Below, piece after piece: positions 24,401 through 37,150 of a stretch of DNA of 64,000 bases. The position numbers and the translations under genes are program-made. Source of the DNA: Marchantia polymorpha subsp. ruderalis (Eukaryota; Streptophyta; Marchantiopsida; Marchantiales; Marchantiaceae); contig AP031352.1 in assembly GCA_037833965.1 (NCBI GenBank), positions 23,912,501 to 23,976,500 of the forward strand, written 5' to 3'. The stretch's first letter is position 1. Every line of letters begins with the position of its first letter. The notes under the pieces are model-generated. The model saw only the letters and a program-made list of their open reading frames with translations. It was not told where the DNA came from and searched no databases.

Positions 24401-25080
24401 CAGAATGGTGGAAAAAAAATGCGTGTACAAAACTTGTCATCAAATGAGGATGTTTAGTTTGAAATATTTCCAATAATAATATTTGTAGGTTCAGTTTTGT
24501 ATCTCTGATTTGTGATTTTGATACTATGATTGTGATCCTTCATTGCATTTCTTTCCACTATGTTACATGTATCATGCATTGCAACGGATATCTTTGAAGT
24601 TCTCCCTCTAAACACAAATCTACTCAATAACGACATCTATATCATCATATTTGTTTTTCTGATTTGTGACTGTCATAGTTATGCTGCTCTGCTTAATATG
24701 ATCTCTTTCGACTATGCTGCCCGTGTCTAGCATTGCAATGGACATCCTCTACATTTTCCAGTCCAATACAACATTACACAAAAGAGGAAGAAGACAATTT
24801 AGGGAGAGTTGGAGGACTTTAATGGAGACTCTGATATTATAATTCGATAAAGGGTAAAACAACACGAAAGGTGCAAATGGCTTTGACACGCACGCGTGAC
24901 ATACCACCGAGATTGATCAGATTAATATTAGCACATCGGATACATACCAAGCTCTTGAACCCTCATGATATCCGACCCATAGCTCAACTGGAGGTCGTGT
25001 GACATGAAAGTTTCCCTCTATTTAGAAGGGTTCACCAAAGAGTTTGTACAAATAATCATTGTCACCAGAGAGAAAAAAAA
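21431..25080. other. AT-rich block with two small hairpins
   Basis: This is the longest AT-rich block (about 3.6 kb), with no coding signal. It contains a perfect 12-bp inverted repeat with an 8-nt loop (22321-22332 and 22341-22352) and a 17-bp inverted repeat with one mismatch and a 12-nt loop (23689-23705 and 23718-23734, left arm AAATTGGTCTTTGACAG). Confidence 0.55.
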
Positions 25081-28000
25081 CATTATCGTATGAGAAGAAC
25101 CGTGGCAAGTAATATATTGCCAGAGGACTTGGCGTCATCGGAGGGCGGGAAGACGACCCCATCAAGGCTTACACGGATGGATGAAAGCGAACGGGTAAGA
25201 TCCAACATGTCACCAGAGCGAAGAAAATGCCAGTGGAATGCGGTGCTCGATGATAATGTGCGAAGGAGGGCGGAAAATGGAGTGGACCACCCTATGGAAC
25301 ATGGAGGCTGCTGGGCTAGCGAATAACGCAAAGCTGAATCAATAATTGGAGAATTTCCGAATCTCCAACCCGACCTGACCATTATTTCGATTCTGTTCGT
25401 AATAAACTCGCAAAAGTTTGCCCGTATGGAAGACAAACATGCTTGCAATTCGAGCGACTGTGAGCTAGCAAAAGCACTGTTTCCTCGTAGGCCTACTACA
25501 ACAACTACTACTACTACTACATACGAGGGCTACATGAGAAGCTACACCGAATCGATCGATGGATGGATGGCGTTCCTGGTTTCCCAAAAAGAGCATGTGC
25601 CCTCGCAAGAGAACAACTGTGGGGTAGCATCAGAACCGTTACCATCAAGTTACAGGGTCGGCAGATGAGGCCAATAGAACGAGCTCGAGCTTGAGCTGCA
25701 GCTGAAGCTGAAGCTGAAGCTGGAGGAGGGATTGTGGCGGGATGCCTCCATGCCCTCACTTTATTTAGGCCGCTTTGGCTATGGCGTGTGCGAACTGGAA
25801 GGCTCGCATGGCACCGAGGAATGATGCATCGGGGGCTAGGAAGGAACTCGACTCTTTTGGAATCGAGCATAATGGAAGCCGTACTGTGGTGTGGTGTGGT
25901 GCGGTGAGGAGTGAGCTGTTATGAGAAAACTGATGGAGGCGGAGCTGTGTGTACTCCATGGCCTGGGAGCTTTAATATTTGCATAAACGGAAGGAGGAAA
26001 AAACACAAGTCGGTTGGTTGGTTGGTTGGATATGGAGCACTTTTGTTTCGTGTGCAACTTATGGTCATGCGGAGAGCATGTGATACAACAGTGGCGAAGT
26101 TGTATATTGGGATCTCATGAAGACTATTTCTCTTTCTTCGAAGACTTGATTGAAGATTCGAGATTTTTTGTATTATTGCGACTTGGCGATATGAAACATG
26201 ATGACTGGGTATAATCAACGAGTAGATTTATTATTGTTTTCTGATGACTGTTTGCGTTTTGTCCATAGAATCTCTTATCGATTCTTCACATGAAAAGTCT
26301 GGGCTCTCCAGTAATTGTCCTTATCCGAAATCCAAAGGGTAATTCTCGTCCTCACTCGATCACATTAATTTTCCGAACGCAGGAATAGGAGAATCTGAAT
26401 GCGCTAGTTGGGGTTTTCTGAAGAACCAACCGATGGGGTTTTCGGCACAAGTATCTCTTCGGCCAATTGTCAATTATGAACACAGATACAATAATGCAAT
26501 ACGGCCATTTGAGCATAATCCCAGGCCAGCAGATTGCCAGCAACGAGCTGAAGCTGAAGCTGAGGGCAAGGGAAGTGGCAGGTGATGTTTTGCGCAAGGA
26601 CTCCGACTTGGCGCCCCAATAAGTCAACCGAAGCATCTCGAAGCAGCCCAGATCATCACCCGATGCGATCCCCACACCACTTCCAAGTTACAAACACTGT
26701 TGGAGTCGAGGCCATTGAGAAAAGTCCCTCGCCGAAGACCACTGACAGCAGTTCCCTCCACATGGAGAAAATCAATGTGCAGCACTCGCTTCCAGCTCCT
26801 CCGAGCGACCGAGAGCTCCAAGTTGCTTGTTGACTCGTCCCAGCCAGTGAGTGCTGCAGCAAACAGTGCGCCAATGGGGCAGGCCCTGCCTATGGGGCAT
26901 GGGCATGACCCATAGCCAGGGAGGGCATCCCCGCCTCCTCCCTGCCTCCCTCCCTCCCTCCCTCACTCCCTCGGGCGTGATTTGGTGGGAGAAAGTCCAA
27001 ATGGCTGGCCATGTAAATCTGGACAGAATGTCCATCGCCTCTGATCTTAAATGAGGAAATGACGCTCCTCTCACAGATCACAATATATGGTCGAATGTTT
27101 GGCGAGACCCGACAGTTCCTAAGTAGGACCCTACACAGTACAAGTGCTCAAACTTCAAAGATGAACATTCCTGCACCCCCCAGCCTGCCCAACGATTGTG
27201 TGAATTTGTTCTTGCCCATGGTTGGCTGTGTGTGACATATGGTCGCTGGCTTCTGGATTCAGCTCAGCTCATCGGGACATCTGGAATAGAACAAGCGAAG
27301 CCAAGGTCGAGTAGGGGTGGGGCGAGCTGAGGTGAGGACATCCAGACAAGCCTTGCAACGCCTTGAGCTTGAAACAAATGCCCAGCTTTTAACCTTTCCA
27401 CTTGGGACAAGGTTGGAAGTCCCACTCCTACTGATCCACACATGACCACGAAACAAGGCGCTTCAGCGCAAACTGTTCTCGTTGTGGGTGGACTCTCTCT
27501 CACACACAAACAAATCTGGGCATGGATTCTCCTGACCTTCTAAACGCTCCCATCTCCCAGCCGTTCTTTTTGTATCATGATCCAATCTTTCATTCATGAG
27601 CGCCAAAGAACAACTTCAACATGTCATTGCACTTTTAAGACCTGGCCAGACCGACTTCTAGTTATCCGAAATTTTTGGCACTCAGAGGTGAGTATAATGC
27701 AAGAGGGGGTAATGCTTCAGAACACATCGTAACCTGTTGTGATACGCTTGTGGCAGGGGTTTATTGGTTACGAAGACTTTATAATCACCATCTTATGGAT
27801 TGTATGGTCAAGTTATCAATATTCAACAAAATTGCCAGAGGAATTTTGTTGAGTAATTTCAGTCCTTTCCAAGTCTGAGGAGAGATTTTTAGCAGGCTTT
27901 GTCGAAAACTTGGATAATGGACTCACATAGACAGTCTGATGAAAACATGATTTAGAATATGAGGAGTTTTTTTCCGTCCTAAAGGATATTCCTCTACATT

Positions 28001-31000
28001 TCTTTCATGGAGCCAAGAGAAACGAAAGAGTGAAATTCCATCAGCATTGATGACTAAATTCGCATACATGTTATCCATGAAAGGAGCCTAGGCTACTTCA
28101 GACAATGTTGGTTTTGTAGATCACGCGTGCCGTGGAGGTCTACAAAAGTGGAGGCCAGGCTCGTAAGCACCTCATTAAGGGTCTTGACACCGAAAGTGGA
28201 ACAAGTGACATTCCCCCAACTTTTCCAGTCCAGAGCACTGAAATCTCCTCGATATTCCTCGATATTCCTCACAATCAACGACATATTCCCCTCTTATTAT
28301 GATGATGCTCGTTGCGAATATCTGCTGTGCGATCCATCCTGGAACGCGTGGTGCCCCGAATTCGGTGAAAACGTCGCGCACGCATCTGGTAAAATGCGAA
28401 TCGGAGGGAGCGAGCGAGCGATGGAAATGTTCCTGCTTCGGACCGGTGTGCACCCTTCGAATTCTGCAAGCCACGGGGAAAATGAGGATTGCATTTTCCC
28501 CCGATGTAAGAGCAACTAAATTAAGGTATACCTTGTGATGAATACAGTGGAGTAGGTGAGCAGCTGTTGTGGATTTTCATGACAAGATGGTGAGCTACCC
28601 TGACTTGGTTGCGTTATTCCTCCAATCCTTTTGATTCAGAAAGGTGTATGTAGTCAAAGTAGCTCGCATAGAGTATTTCACATGTTGACTTGGTGTGGAC
28701 GCAGAAGGTGATATGACAGCAGTCTACTTTTTGGTAACATGGCCGGCCACTTCCGACCAATGCAAGCGTGAGCTTACTTGCTTAACGAGGATATCTAATC
28801 AGTTTAGGTCCTAGGGTGCAGGTTGCACAGATCTTTGTTTGTGAATTTTCAGTCGCTCGTTCTTCAGAGCTGTTGTGTGGGTCAAGGGGCAAATTTTCCG
28901 CGATCTACTTTTCAAGTTTACAATCATTGTTGATGTTGTAAGAGGCGAGACTGACCGTATGCGAGGCTTTCAGTTCGCGACTGTTTCCATGTGGAAGAAT
29001 TCGTTTCGGAGAACTTTTGGCAGAGTATATTTATCATTATAGCCATTTCTTAGCGTGTGCCTAACGTGTTAACTCTGACACCGATCTGCAAGATGGAAAC
29101 TATTGTAAGGTCCGGACATGGGCTGCTTAATCAGTGGATCAGTAGATAATAACATTTCACTCGATCACTACTACACCTTCGAGCGGTGCAGCCCTGCCAT
29201 GGCCGGGTAAACTTCCTCTCTCTGCTGAATTTACTTCCATCGTCTTACAGCATTGAGAGAGAGAGAGAGAGAGAGAGAGACGATGGTCGGAGCTCGGATA
29301 ATAAGAATAAACCGAAACGACGAGGGAAATGGTCACCTCGTCATAAACGCCGGTGCTCAGCCAGATTCACCTCGCAGTAAAACCGTAAGGTCTAATTAAT
29401 GAGTATAAGTTAGCTGGTGATGCAAAGGGAACTATCGTACTAAGTACGTCATGACATGAGATGATGCGAGCAAGTCCTTGCCTCCCACAGTCAAAGCAAA
29501 CTCTATCATGTTCATGTGTATTTTAGTCTGTAAACACATGGGTACCATCACCCAATCTGTTATAAACATTATTGTACAAGTGAGTTGCGGGTGTATTCTA
29601 CAGAAGCCATATTATAAAACAAACTGTCTAACGTTCGCCCCGGCACAGAGACCATAAACTTCTTGAATAAGGCACCCTGAGCTAACACCTCTCAATGTTT
29701 TCTGTTCGAGACGAGATCTTCCACTGATTTTGGAGTACTTCCTATATATCATTGGCGATGACGCCCGGCAGATGATGGTATCAGTAGGTTTTCATCTTCT
29801 CCGATCAGAGATCTTGTCGGTTGTTGCACTGTTTCTCTGCGAAATGTGGCTATAAAGCCTTTCATCGAACGAAGAAGATAAAGAGGACAAGGGTTCTTCA
29901 GTTTTCTGTTCGGTCTGGTTTGTACACCGAGTTGACTTATCAGGTGAATTGTCAAAGGCTCCCCAAATGCTTTCGTCCCCAACACATCTCCATGCGCATC
30001 ATCATGCATGCATCTTCCACATCCTATCCTCTCGAAACCACCCCCGAGCTCGAAGGCCATCCAATGCCTCCCGGGGATCGAATCGCCTGCAGCGCTAAAC
30101 TTGCGGATTACCCAAAATGACGGAGATTAAGACCGAGCTCTGAGCCCTGCTTCGTGTAATTGTGTTTCAACGCTGTAGACCCAAACTTGGACACGGTCTG
30201 AGCTTGAATTTCGCACACACAAGCCTACCCAAGAGATGATGTCCGACCTACAGCACAAGACAATCGAGATAAGACAGCATAGTCCCGGATTGGAGTTAGT
30301 GGTAGACAAGATTAAGATCGAGGACGGTCTGCTGCTGCTGCGCTTTCGGGTGGGGTGGCGTTTTGCAGTGTAAATTTAGGAAGGAGAGAGAAAAGCGAGA
30401 GGAGAAAGAGAAAGTTGGAGGGCTCCCAAACCCACAGTACTCATACATACGCCAGTTAACGAACATAAACCAAACTAATATTAGGCCGGGAGTTTGGAGT
30501 GGACGTAGTACTTGATACTTGCTAGGGGTACACACTTGTAGAGTGGTGGTGAGTGAGTCCATGGGTCCTACTGGAGGAGAATCGGGAGAGGGAGTGGGTA
30601 TGGTTAGACTTGCCCTTTCCATAATAGGCTGGCTGGCTGGCTGGCTGGCTGGCTGAGTGAGAGGCATGGGTCCTACTAGAGACTAGAGAGAGGTAGTGGA
30701 GATCGATTGGATGGGAGGGGGGGATATGCAATCTCTCTCAACTCAGGAGAAGAGGAGGGAGGGGAGGGAGGGCTGGGAGGTGGGGCTGGTCTGGTACACT
30801 CCATGCCATGCCTGCCACTTCCTAGGGGACTTGTGACGAAATACAAGTGGGGTCTACAGAAGCAAACAAAAGAAGAGTATTATATTGCGGAGATACTATA
30901 TGGGGGACGGGGCAGCAGCAGCAGCAGCTGCTGCTGATCGGAACTGAACTACAGTGGAGTTGGTAACTTTTGGACCGAGGGGAGCCCAGGCTGCCTGAAC

Positions 31001-31050
31001 CGGGAGAAAGGGTGAGATGAGCCGCAAAAAACGCATTCTGCTGGCAAGAC
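25081..31050. other. Intergenic region upstream of the bHLH gene
   Basis: No gene is recognised in about 6 kb of mixed composition. Simple repeats include (CTA)n around 25495-25520, AAGCTG repeats at 25699-25722, (GGTT)n at 26012-26029, (CCCT)n near 26946-26965, (GA)n at 29252-29280 and (GGCT)n at 30627-30655. CTCGATATTC is duplicated in tandem near 28248-28268. A small hairpin with 11-bp arms lies at about 27822-27852. The last 1-2 kb probably contains regulatory DNA for the bHLH gene, but specific sites cannot be assigned. Confidence 0.4.
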
Positions 31051-31057
31051 CATGTGA

Positions 31058-31083
31058 TTCCCAATCCACCAAAAAATATAAAG
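31058..31083 (+). promoter_or_regulatory. CCAAT-like and TATA box of bHLH gene
   Basis: TATAAAG lies at 31077-31083, preceded by CCCAATCC around 31059-31066. Initiation about 30 bp downstream, near 31108, would give a leader of roughly 100 nt before the candidate ATG at 31211. The sequence after the TATA box turns CT-rich, as plant leaders often do. The assignment is by spacing and sequence only. Confidence 0.5.
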
Positions 31084-31210
31084 CGGTCCACTCGTCGAGT
31101 CTGCTCTCCTCCTGCCTCTGTGCCATCGGTTGCTCCAGCTCATTCACACCTCCTTTTTCCAGTCCTCTTGCCCCCTCCTCTACTACAACTGATCATCACT
31201 GCGCACTGCC

Positions 31211-33054
31211 ATGGCCACCTTGGCTAGTAGTATTCCTGTCTGGGCCCATCTCCTGTAAGCTCTTTCACATCCCTCGCCACCTCTGTGCAATGAATGAGTT
31301 CTGACTGCCTGCTCTCTGCGTGTAGTTGTTTGCGCTCCTCGCCAATCACTTTGTCTTGGTCGACTACGAAAGTCGCCGGTCGCTGCACTCACTGTCTCTA
31401 CTCACTGCTCATAATACTCACATGTGGGCCGACGCCCCTCGCCCTTCTGCTGCTCCTGCTCCTGCTCCTGCTGCTGAATGAGGTCTTGTGAAAGTGTGCA
31501 CCATCATCTGCTCGCTTCTGCTGCTCCCGTTGTCGTCGTCTTCATTGCCTTGTAATTAGCTGCTCGCTCCTTCGTCTGCTGCTGCCTCCGTGTCCTCCAG
31601 TTCATTCTTCGTCAGGTGGGTTTCCGAAGCGAGTCTGTGCGTCCTGCATCCTGCATCCTGCGTGCTCCTTGCTCCTTGTCTCGGTCTTGCAGAGCTCTCT
31701 CGTCATATCGCCACGAGCATTTTCGGCTGCGAGCTTCTGCGCTATCGACATTTCGGACCTTCGGCCAGCACCATGTTCGTGCTCGGGCTCCGAGTAAACT
31801 AAAATTCTATCTATTTACAGGCAAGGCAATGAACGCATGCATTTGTAAGATCGAATCACACGAGCTCGCTCATTCATTCCCTCGTTCTCGCTGCCGATGA
31901 AATCTGCGTCGGTCGATTGCTCAGAGGTCAGTCCATCTCGAGTCAATCTCGAATCCTCATGCCCCGCGTGTCTGTGTCGAGGGCCGACATCCTCCTCCGA
32001 ACACCGCACGTACTGACGGGCTTCCGGCGTCTGCAAATCCACTTCTTACTCACATGGCCGCCTGCCTGGTCTCTGACCAGCTCCGCACCTCACTGCTTGG
32101 AAACAGGAGCGGCCATGCCGCTGGATCAGAATTAGACCTGCTGCTGAAATCAAAATTCCAGCAGCGGCGGTGCGGTCGCAGGCACCACGCGGCCTTCGAA
32201 TGTGGTGCAGTCAGCGTCCACTGCTGTAGCCGCCATTCTCCCGAACGAAATGGGGGTATGGAATCAGATCGAGAGTGGTGTCTGAGCTGCTGAGGTCGGG
32301 TCGATGCATGACTCGACACGACACGACACGACACGACATGACATGCTATGCTGTTTCTGCTGCTGCTGCGGCGGCTGTGCTCGATTTGTTCTCTAAGCTT
32401 GACAGTGTTGTACAGAGATTGAATTTCGTGGTGCTTGGGGCATGGCTGGTTCACTGTGACTGCTACACTGGTCGGTCGGTCGCTTGTGCTTGGGTGAGGC
32501 CGTCATTTGGTTTGAGGGGTCTGCGATTGTATTGAGTCAAGTCAAGCTCGCTAGGTCGTCGAGGCGGGCACGGCGCGAAAGCTGCTGCTGCTGCTGCTGC
32601 TGCTCTCGATCGTAGAGATCCGTCTGATCAGCAGAATGAATGAATGAATGAGCATCCCTGATACATGCGTCAAAGGGTGCAAGGCTGGGCATGGGATTCA
32701 AATGCTCGTCTCGATAGGGTGGCATGACTTTGACCGGGGCCATGGAACAATGCGAGGATTGCTGATTGTCTCATGGTGCTCACCTTCGTTTGTAATGTAA
32801 TGTAATGCAGCACAAGCGACAGCGGCGTGGTGGAGCACGGGCAGCTGCCGAGGTCGACGTCCGATGCGTTTACAGATTGCGGAAGCTCGCCTCTTTCACA
32901 GCATTGGGAAACTCACGAAATGGATTACTCGTCGCACTTCATCATCCCTCCTCAGGCGCACCTGACTTCCAACTCGCACATGTCGCCCTTGCAATGGGCC
33001 AACGCGCCCGACGCTGCCCACCATGCCAGCCTCCTGCAGCACTGCTCAGACTAC

Positions 33055-33086
<32 letters not shown>

Positions 33087-33428
33087 GCTGGAGATTGCGC
33101 ACCACCAGCAGCAGCAGGATCAACATCCTCACCTCCTTCGACAAGCGAAATCGCACGTGAATCATTTGGTTCGTTGCCTACCTCGCTCCTCTCTTTCTCT
33201 TTCTCTCCCTTCTTTGTGGTTGCCGGATCATTCCACGATCCCACTGTCATGGGAACTGGAGCTCCAATCCAAGGAGCTCTAGAAATCGCATGGGAATGAT
33301 CCTCACTTCTCGCTGATGCTCGCAGGCCGACAGTCACGAAGACAGCCGCGATTCGAAGAGACCCGCCCCGAGCATGGGTGCTCAGGAGGAGCTCGCAAAT
33401 TCTGAGGCTTTTATCAAGAGGCCGAGGC

Positions 33429-33460
<32 letters not shown>

Positions 33461-34441
33461 ACTCCCAACGTCCCGTTCAAGGTCAGATTGCACACTCGTT
33501 CCAGTTCTCGTCTGAGCGCTCCGATCTCGTCGTCTCGTCTTCGTGCATTCTGGCTGCGTTCACGAGCGTCGAAAAATCACTCGGAATTTATTAGGTTTTG
33601 TATGTTGCTGCACGAGCCTAACTTGAGGCTGCCATGGTTTTCCCGACGTGCAGATGCAGGTCCGGAAAGAGAAGCTGGGCGAGCGCATCACCGCTCTTCA
33701 GCAGCTCGTCTCGCCATTCGGCAAGGTGAGTTCTTCGATGATGGTCTTGATGTGGATACAGGTTTGTTTAGGATGCACGCTTTGCATGACGCTGCGCTGC
33801 ACATCTCGAATGGATTGTGGTCTTTTTTTCATGTCCGCATTCTCCTGCAGACGGACACGGCGTCGGTGCTTCTGGAAGCAATTGGCTACATCAAGTTTCT
33901 GCAAGAGCAGGTCCAGGTACGAGAGGGGGCTCGAGGTTTGAAGTGCAAATTTATCAGATTTGAGGCACCTGTGATTTGAGATAGTGCCATCTCCATCCAG
34001 CTTACATGATTTGGGCCAAGCAGATGGATGATAATCTCGTGTGGCGTTCTGTGCAGGTGCTGAGCACACCGTACATGAAATCCAACGTCGGGCCCAGCAG
34101 CATGCACCATGTAAGTCTCACGACCTCCATTAGATGAGGTTCAGGTTCAGGTTGAGTAGTAGTATTATTAGTAGCAGCAGCAGCAGCAGCAGGAGGAGCA
34201 GGAATTTGGGAATGTTGGGCTGATTGGGGATTGGGGTGGATGTGTGATGTGACATCAGGACAATCCACACGATGTGAGCAAGATGGGATGGGCGTCGACC
34301 AAGGTGAAGAGCCAGGATGACGCCAGGCAGGATCTGCGAAGTAGGGGACTATGCCTAGTGCCCGTGTCTTGCACTCTACAGGTGGCAAACGACAACGGAG
34401 CCGATTTCTGGACGCCTGCCATTGGGGGAAGCTGCCGGTAG
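31211..34441 (+). CDS. Atypical bHLH transcription factor (bHLH68/112/123-type)
   Basis: This is a nuclear DNA-binding regulator of the plant bHLH subgroup with a non-canonical basic region. Phase-consistent exons are 31211-31254 (tentative), 32811-33156, 33326-33481, 33660-33725, 33851-33916, 34057-34110 and 34259-34441 (TAG), giving about 304 residues. The bHLH lies at about residues 183-230, split by an intron exactly after VSPFGK: VRKEKLGERITALQQLVSPF, then TDTASVLLEAIGYIKFLQEQ. STPYMKS and the C-terminal DLRSRGLCLVPVSC..VANDNGADFW are hallmarks of this subgroup. Two poly-Gln tracts are coded by CAG repeats (33055-33089, 33434-33460). The N-terminus (PRSTSDAFTDCGSS) resembles the family but lacks an in-exon ATG. 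The short exon at 31211 (MATLASSIPVW..., good ATG context, phase 2) would supply one. Otherwise translation starts at 32920 (MDYSSHF, 253 residues). The donor ending exon 2 could also be at 33168. Confidence 0.93.
31449..32604 (+). repeat. CTG and CGACA microsatellites in bHLH first intron/leader
   Basis: CTG/CTC-rich runs lie at about 31449-31478, CTGCTG clusters at about 31505-31590 and 32352-32372, a (CGACA)n run at about 32314-32344 and a CTG run at 32581-32604. They fall between the candidate first exon and the second exon of the bHLH gene, so they lie either in an intron of about 1.56 kb or in a long leader. Confidence 0.7.
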
Positions 34442-34934
34442 TGCGAGGAGGCGACGACGACGACGACGTCGTGCGCTTCTTCCTGTCTGCTGCTCCCTTT
34501 CCATCTTCTAGACAGTTTTGTTAAGTTGTTTAGTGCTCGAAGTTCTAGACCGACCGACCGACCGACCGACGACATTCTCCGATTCAGTAGTCAGTATCAT
34601 CCACTGCTGCCCGCCCCCAAATGCAAGCTTCTGCAGCGCCCTGAGTTGCTTAGGTCCTACCTCGGAGCTGAATGTACATACACCGTCGCCAGTGTACTCA
34701 GGCGGACCATCCACTGAGCCATCATCCAAGCAAGCAAGCATATCAGATCAGATCAGTCAGGGCAATCAAACCCCCATGTGTGTCGAACATTAAAAGCGTC
34801 TTGGTGCTGCAGAGCTCGTCGAGAACTTAGATGAAGAGGGAGTGCACTGTGCCGTCTTCTCCCTGATATTCATTCCCCTCAAAAAGTTGAGGGAGTCAGT
34901 AAAAGTAAACAGTGTACATAAAATATGTATTGGC

Positions 34935-34940
34935 AATAAA
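34935..34940 (+). terminator. Poly(A) signal of bHLH gene
   Basis: A canonical AATAAA lies about 495 bases after the bHLH stop codon, preceded by a TGTACATAAAATATGTAT stretch that fits a plant far-upstream element. The intervening 3' UTR holds a (CCGA)n run at 34549-34573. Cleavage would be expected around 34955-34965. Confidence 0.5.
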
Positions 34941-34965
34941 ACTGATGCAGCAATCATTGGACATC

Positions 34966-37150
34966 ATTCACTTCCGATATCAATCTATTGACCTCGATCC
35001 TTCTCAGTGGATCTCGTGGGTTCTGATTGCATTCCTCTACCGGTTTTCGCCTGTGGCTCTCCTCTCACACTCCTCGCAATCCATGTGCTCTCGATGTCCT
35101 TCTCTCGTTCATGATGCATGATGCTGATGATTCGGACGTGGAAACCTCCGTCACCCGAAGCTGAGACTTCCTAAAGGCTCAGTGCGTCACCCGAGCTCGA
35201 AGAGTTCGAAGGTTTCCACGAGTCCAGGACACGAGCACTCTCCTCCACACTCCAGCATTTGGACCGAGTGTGGGACGAGAGCAAGAGCCGTGGCAGGCAT
35301 TGCGCAGCATGCCCGTTAATTCTGAAATTTCTAGTCGAGGATTCGAGAGGACTAGAAGAGAATCAACGCAATCGAAAGTGTATATCGCCTTGCCTTGAAT
35401 CGGCACAGCTTTTGCGCTTGATTTGGCTTGGATTCTCATTGGCTTGATTTTGCTGTGGCCCATGGGGTACCGTGGCGTACGTGAGGTGTGAGGGAGAGCT
35501 GTGCGGACACGGAGACCCAGTGACATAGCCGCAGCAGCAGCGAGCTCTGGGAAAAGTGCACAACAGCGGCTTCATGAGATCTAAGACCGTCATGAGACCT
35601 GTCAAGGCACCGAGCTCTCGAAACCTCGTGTGGGTTGTACGAGAACCAACCTCCGGCAGAAACAGGAGTCATCTCTTGATGACCAATAAATGCAAAGTGA
35701 AGGGCGAGGATCGCAGCTCGAAGTGGTTATAGATCGGAGAGGGCAGTATACGCAATCGAAAGGCAGGAGGTCGACACAGTGGTCGATTGTGGGCTTCGTG
35801 GTCGTAGAGCAAGCAGGGAATGAAAATTCTCTCGTTGCAGTGGAGTGGAGTGGAGAAGTCGGTTTGTTCCTGACTGCAGCTGCCTGCCTGCAGCAAGGAC
35901 GAGTGCCAACAGTGGAAAGCTTCGTGAAGAAAGCTGCGGTTGTTGGGCCGAGGCCATAAGTGAAGCGTATCAAGCTATGGGAGAAGGACCGGTAGAATAG
36001 CAACAGACACAGCCCAGGAGAAAAGTCAGCTCCTCTGGATTGCTACACACCCTTCCGTGTGTCTCTGCGAGTACAGCAGCAGAATTACATAATCCTGCTT
36101 AGAGTGAGTCTAACGCCTTGCGTCCAGACTAGCAGGCAAGGCAGCAGCAGCAGACAGACAGGCATGCAGGGCAGGAATCGCTGACAGATGACGGGAGCAG
36201 ACTTGGAACGTAAGTTCCACGCTGCTTCTTCCGAATTTTCCCTCGAGAACATCAACTCCAACAATGCTCTCAAGTCAATGCAAATGCACTCGGAAGCTTC
36301 GAATCAGAGGGCTCTCGCTCACTCACTCGCGATCGTCCTGTCAGTCCAGTCCAGTCCAGTCCGTCTACGACCGAACGGGGGACGTGCACTGGGTTCGAGG
36401 GTCGTCGTGCTAGAGGATGATTGCCATGCATCTTGCCTTGACTTCGTCACTGGCCACGACTGGAGAAGATTCTGCTTCGATCATCGATCATCGATCACGC
36501 AGTGCCTCCACATTTTAGCATTTCTCGAGGCCTGCCGACTCGACTCGATGATTGTCCGACGAAATCTCTAGTGGGTCTGATCGAAATGGTAGACGCCCTC
36601 TCAGTGGTAGCGATTTGACCCTACCAGTGGCACCACATCCTCCCGGGACAGATGAATTTCGTCGTCTTGTCGGCCTCTCACCACCGCACTTCAATTTCCT
36701 CCGCTGTCTATCGAACAGCTAGCATTCACCGAGCTGTAAGCCGCGATGCTGCGCGTGTGACATGAATGGCTGGGTGCTTCGGCGAAGGTGAAAAGTTTCG
36801 ACTATGCAATCTGGTTCTCTGAGGCACAAAATCATGAGACACAAACAGTTTGGACGTGGTTACAAATGAGGTTCATACGTCTGCGAAGAAGTTGCTCCAT
36901 TGGGGTCCAATACTTGCAACATTTTGCCAATCGGTCCCACTGATAGCGTGGAGAACGAAATGGATTGGTTCAATACACGAGAACACCAGAAGTGTTTTTG
37001 GATCTCTGAACGCGAAGAGAGAATTCTCAATATTTACTAATCTCTTGAAGTAATCGTGACAAACCTCGTTAGTTATCATCAGAAATGTGATTTTGAGTTG
37101 AACTTGCAAATACGGAGAATTCTTCAACTTCAGATCATGTGCGATCTTGA
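34966..37150. other. Intergenic, no recognisable gene
   Basis: Composition is mixed and GC-leaning, with overlapping open frames on both strands (for example 35602-36003 - and 36188-36571 +) that show no domain. Small repeats include AGCAG runs near 36140-36153, CCAGT repeats at about 36341-36360 and CGATCAT repeats near 36478-36495. Confidence 0.4.

Noticed and set aside
33374-33979. Single 201-codon frame through the bHLH introns
   Set aside because: Only the first part is coding. Splice sites and family alignment place introns at 33482 onward and restart the protein in other frames.
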